The notes below the pieces were generated by a model. It worked only from the letters and a program-made list of their open reading frames with translations. It did no database searches and had not been told where the DNA came from. Below are positions 61,344-64,000 of a DNA stretch of 64,000 nt, in pieces. The stretch covers positions 1-64,000 of the forward strand of contig NZ_JAGPOX010000035.1 in assembly GCF_019038435.1 (NCBI RefSeq), read 5' to 3'. Position 1 is the first letter of the stretch, and every line of letters begins with the position of its first letter. Made by a program: the position numbers and the translations under genes. The stretch comes from Nocardia alni. GTDB lineage: Bacteria; Actinomycetota; Actinomycetes; Mycobacteriales; Mycobacteriaceae.

Positions 61344-62435
61344 TCAGGCGTCGAAATCTACGGTGAGGCAGTCTGTTACGGGATAGCTCTGGCAGGTCAG
61401 GACGAAGCCCGCGGCGACCTCGCCCTCCTCCAGCGCGTAATTGCGGCGCATATCGGCCTCGCCGTCGGTGACTCGGGCGCGGCAGGTGCCGCAGACGCCG
61501 CCCTTGCAGGCGAACGGCAGATCCGAGCGGACCTGTTCGGCGGCGTCCAGGATGGTGCGGTCGCGGGGCAGCGCGGCGGTGGTCGAGCGGCCGTCCAGGG
61601 TGATGGTCACCCGGCTGACCGGGCCGGTCGTGCCGGGTTCGCGGTGGATGTCCGGTGGCGGTGGCGTATCGCCGACGTAGAACAACTCGCGGTGGATGCG
61701 CGCCGGATCCAGACCGAATTCGGTGAGCACGGTGATCGCATCCTCGACCATGGCGTGCGGTCCGCACATCCAGGCGTGGTCGAGGTCCTCGACGGCGACG
61801 AAGGCGGTGAGCAGCTCACGCAGCCGCGCCGCGTCCAGCCGCCCGGTGAACAGCTCCACGTCGCGCGGTTCCCTGGACAGCACGTGCATCACCGAAAACC
61901 TGCTGCCGTACCGGTCTTTCAGGTCGGCCAGCTCGTCGGCGAACATGACCGAGCGGGTGCGCCGGTTCCCGTACAGCAGCGTCACCTCGCTGTCGGGGTT
62001 CGCCAGCACCGACGCGGCGATCGACAGCAGCGGGGTGATACCGGATCCGGCTCCGATCAGCAGATGCCGGCCACCGGCCAGCGGGTCGGCGACGAATGTT
62101 CCCGCGGGCGACTGCACCTCGACACTGTCGCCCGGTGCGACCTCGCGAACCAGCCAGCCGGAGAAGGCCCCGCCCGCGATCTCCCGCACGCCCACGCGAG
62201 GCGCCGCGCCCTCGGGCGCGCAGATCGAATACGAACGGCGCTGCTCGGTTCCCTCGATCGTGCGCCGCACGGTGAGGAATTGCCCCGGCCTGAACCGGAA
62301 CTCGTCCGCCAGATGGTCGGGCACCGCGAAGGTCACCGCCGCGGCGTCGTCGCACAGCCGCTGCACGGCGGCGACCCGCAGAGTGTGGAACCCCCGAGAT
62401 CGACTGGTGGCGGCCGGTTCCGCGGTGGCGCTCAT
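61344..62435 (-). CDS. paaE: Phenylacetyl-CoA epoxidase reductase subunit PaaE
   Basis: A 363-residue reductase that feeds electrons from NAD(P)H to the PaaABC epoxidase. An N-terminal FAD domain (RRSYSICAP) and NAD domain (GAGSGITPLLS, WMCGPHAMV) are followed by a C-terminal plant-type [2Fe-2S] ferredoxin with CKGGVCGTCRA and a fourth cysteine in LTCQSYP. That is the usual PaaE domain order, the reverse of the monooxygenase reductase at 6244-7293. It begins one base after the paaD stop. Confidence 0.95.
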   Translation of the reverse strand: MSATAEPAATSRSRGFHTLRVAAVQRLCDDAAAVTFAVPDHLADEFRFRPGQFLTVRRTIEGTEQRRSYSICAPEGAAPRVGVREIAGGAFSGWLVREVAPGDSVEVQSPAGTFVADPLAGGRHLLIGAGSGITPLLSIAASVLANPDSEVTLLYGNRRTRSVMFADELADLKDRYGSRFSVMHVLSREPRDVELFTGRLDAARLRELLTAFVAVEDLDHAWMCGPHAMVEDAITVLTEFGLDPARIHRELFYVGDTPPPPDIHREPGTTGPVSRVTITLDGRSTTAALPRDRTILDAAEQVRSDLPFACKGGVCGTCRARVTDGEADMRRNYALEEGEVAAGFVLTCQSYPVTDCLTVDFDA

Positions 62436-62436
62436 C

Positions 62437-62967
62437 TCAGATTTCCTTCACATGGTCGAACGGCTCGCGGCAGTCGCGGCAGCGGTACAGGGCCTTGCAC
62501 GCGGTGGCCGAGAACTCGGACAGCAGCCGCACCGCGGACGAACCGCAGTGCGGGCAAGCCACGCTCGTACCGCCGGGGCGGGAGGTCGGCGAGCCGAGAC
62601 CCAGGGTGAGCGGGATCGGTCCCGACTCCCGGGCGGGCGCGGGGCCCGGCGGGGAGTAGCCGTTCTCCCGCAGCTTGCGCCGTCCGTCGGCGGTGATCCA
62701 GTCGCTACTCCACGCGGGTGAGAGCACAGTGTCCACCCGGACCGCTCCGAAGCCATTGTCGCGCAGTGCGTTCTCGATATCAGCGCGGATGGTCGCCATG
62801 GCCGGGCATCCGGAGTATGTGGGGGTGATCGTGACCACCGTGCACCCGCTCGGATCACGGTGCACGCTCCGCAGCACGCCGAGATCGGCGACCGTCAGCA
62901 TGGGCATCTCCGGATCGGGCACCCCGGCCGCAAGGGCGTACGCGACGTCGTGAGCTCGCCTGGTCAT
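62437..62967 (-). CDS. paaD: Phenylacetyl-CoA epoxidase maturation protein PaaD
   Basis: About 176 residues. An N-terminal MIP18/DUF59 domain (PDPEMPMLTVADLGVLRSV, TPTYSGCPAMATI with the conserved cysteine) is followed by a C-terminal zinc ribbon (CPHCGSSAV ... CRDC). PaaD helps assemble iron centres for the epoxidase complex. ATG 62967 is chosen over GTG 62976 because AAGGAG is well spaced for it; both lie at the paaC stop. It parallels the MIP18 gene at 9817-10551 in the monooxygenase operon. Confidence 0.93.
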   Translation of the reverse strand: MTRRAHDVAYALAAGVPDPEMPMLTVADLGVLRSVHRDPSGCTVVTITPTYSGCPAMATIRADIENALRDNGFGAVRVDTVLSPAWSSDWITADGRRKLRENGYSPPGPAPARESGPIPLTLGLGSPTSRPGGTSVACPHCGSSAVRLLSEFSATACKALYRCRDCREPFDHVKEI

Positions 62968-62969
62968 CG

Positions 62970-63890
62970 TTACCACACTCCTTCCGGGTGAGCCCTTGCC
63001 ACGCTCTGCATCTCGGTCAGCAGTTCGGCGAGTGCCGGGGTGTGCGTGCCGTGACGGCCCTGGGCGGCTCCGGCGGCGTCCTTGGAGGCCACTCTGGGAG
63101 TTGGCATTTCCGCTGCCCGCAGGATTGTGGCGATCGCCTCGTCGAAATCCGGACGTGCGGCGCCGGGGTCCACGGCCACACCGGTAGCGGCGAGGGCGAT
63201 CTCATCGTCGACCGGGGCGAAAAGCTCGTTCACATAGGGCCATACGTGATCGAATGCGGCATATGTGCGCCGACGGGATTCCTCGGTGCCCGCACCGAGG
63301 ACGACAGCCCAGCGCGCGGCGTAATCCCGGTGGTAGGTCAGCTCCTTCACGCCCTTGCCGGCGATAGCCGCGAGGACCGGATCGCGCGAGCCGCGCAGCC
63401 GGTCGAAGACCGCCGAGCGGGCGGTGACGATCAGCAGCAGCCGCACGATCAGCTGGGCGAAGTCGCCGTTGTCGAGCTCGCACATCAAGGTATTGCGGAA
63501 TTCGCTCGCGTCGCGAAAGTAGGCGAGGGCGTCCTCGGCTGGGATCGACGTGGTCGGCGAGATACGCGGTACCACACCGGAGTCGGCGGCAGCCGCGCGA
63601 GCGAGCAGCAGTCGTGCCTGGCCGAGCAGGTCCAGGGCGATATTCGCCACCGCGACCTCCTCCTCCAATTCCGGTGCACGCGTGATCCATTCGCTCAGTC
63701 GTTGCGCGGCGATCAGCGCGTCGTCACCGAGCATCAGGCAGTAGCGCGCCAGCATCGGACCGTCGACGTCCGGGGGCAGTGTCGTATCGATTCCGGCCAG
63801 CGGATCATCGAAACCCGTTCCGAAGGCCCACCGGTCCTCGCCGCTCCCCTCGGTCAGCCCGGCGTAGGCGTTGTCATGATCAACCGTCAT
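62970..63890 (-). CDS. paaC: Phenylacetyl-CoA epoxidase structural subunit PaaC
   Basis: About 306 residues of the ferritin-like PaaA_PaaC family: NIALDLLGQARLLLARAA, LMCELDNGDFAQLIVRLLL and KELTYHRDYAARWAVVLGAGTEES. PaaC forms the core with PaaA but lacks the full iron-ligand set and is structural. ATG 63890 is favoured, 8 bases after GAGG that overlaps the paaB stop; GTG 63893 is the alternative. The last residues end in HPEGVW. Confidence 0.94.
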   Translation of the reverse strand: MTVDHDNAYAGLTEGSGEDRWAFGTGFDDPLAGIDTTLPPDVDGPMLARYCLMLGDDALIAAQRLSEWITRAPELEEEVAVANIALDLLGQARLLLARAAAADSGVVPRISPTTSIPAEDALAYFRDASEFRNTLMCELDNGDFAQLIVRLLLIVTARSAVFDRLRGSRDPVLAAIAGKGVKELTYHRDYAARWAVVLGAGTEESRRRTYAAFDHVWPYVNELFAPVDDEIALAATGVAVDPGAARPDFDEAIATILRAAEMPTPRVASKDAAGAAQGRHGTHTPALAELLTEMQSVARAHPEGVW

Positions 63891-63900
63891 CACTCACACC

Positions 63901-64000
63901 TCACATATGCGGAACGTTGTCGGGAATCTCGTAGAAGGTCGGGTGCCGATACACCTTGTCCCCACTGGGTGCGAAGAACGGATCCTTTTCCGACGGGCTC
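63901..64000 (-). CDS. paaB: Phenylacetyl-CoA epoxidase subunit PaaB (partial, cut by window end)
   Basis: Only the last 32 codons are inside the window. They read DPFFAPSGDKVYRHPTFY followed by EIPDNVPHM and a TGA stop, the characteristic C-terminus of PaaB, the small non-catalytic subunit of the epoxidase. The 5' part, and presumably paaA, lie beyond position 64000. The stop codon overlaps the ribosome site of paaC. Confidence 0.9.
   Translation of the reverse strand, partial: SPSEKDPFFAPSGDKVYRHPTFYEIPDNVPHM

Overview
The window looks like chromosome of a high-GC mycolic-acid actinomycete, most likely Nocardia or a close Rhodococcus-like relative. That reading rests on a Mycobacterium/Rhodococcus-type propane/acetone monooxygenase operon with its own chaperonin, a fatty-acyl-AMP ligase coupled to a very large NRPS, mycofactocin-type genes, an actinobacterial paa operon, and frequent GTG/TTG starts with ATGA/GTGA overlaps. 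The species call is inference. I saw no rRNA, tRNA, CRISPR array, insertion sequence or phage gene.

Layout. (1) 0.1-2.6 kb: two TetR regulators and an SDR; the second TetR and the SDR diverge around three identical palindromes. (2) 2.6-13.3 kb: a regulator resembling sigma-54 activators (mimR type) divergent from a complete binuclear-iron monooxygenase operon: hydroxylase large subunit, reductase, small subunit, coupling protein, amidohydrolase, MIP18-family protein, zinc alcohol dehydrogenase and a dedicated GroEL-like chaperonin, closed by a hairpin. (3) 13.6-17.9 kb: a minus-strand operon GntR / ADP-ribosylglycohydrolase / NCS1 permease / PfkB kinase, every junction overlapping or nearly so; the kinase carries a 168-bp in-frame insertion between 11-bp direct repeats. 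(4) 18.0-23.7 kb: small regulatory and stress units: ArsR plus SRPBCC protein, HxlR divergent from an isochorismatase-family pair, a secreted four-cysteine peptide, CsbD plus a small membrane protein, CYTH-CHAD, and a flavin reductase-like protein.

(5) 23.8-54.8 kb: a lipopeptide-type cluster on the minus strand, transcribed FAAL -> ACP-luciferase-like monooxygenase fusion -> one NRPS of about 9,282 residues. The NRPS reads Cstart-A-T, three C-A-T, C-A-T-E, a C of the DCL type-A-T, C-A-T, C-A-T-TE: eight modules, one epimerisation domain and a thioesterase. Reading the order as a pathway, FAAL activates a fatty acid and loads the ACP, the fused monooxygenase may oxidise the carrier-bound acyl chain, and the starter condensation domain passes it to an octapeptide line. 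This is the best candidate in the window for an undescribed system.

(6) 55.2-57.9 kb: mftB-mftC-mftD, with no mftA precursor in the 419 bp upstream and no mftE or mftF in the window. (7) 57.9-59.5 kb: an alpha/beta-hydrolase remnant, then an SDR and TetR diverging around two identical palindromes. (8) 59.5-64.0 kb: phenylacetate catabolism genes on the minus strand, paaB (cut by the window end)-paaC-paaD-paaE-paaK-paaI.
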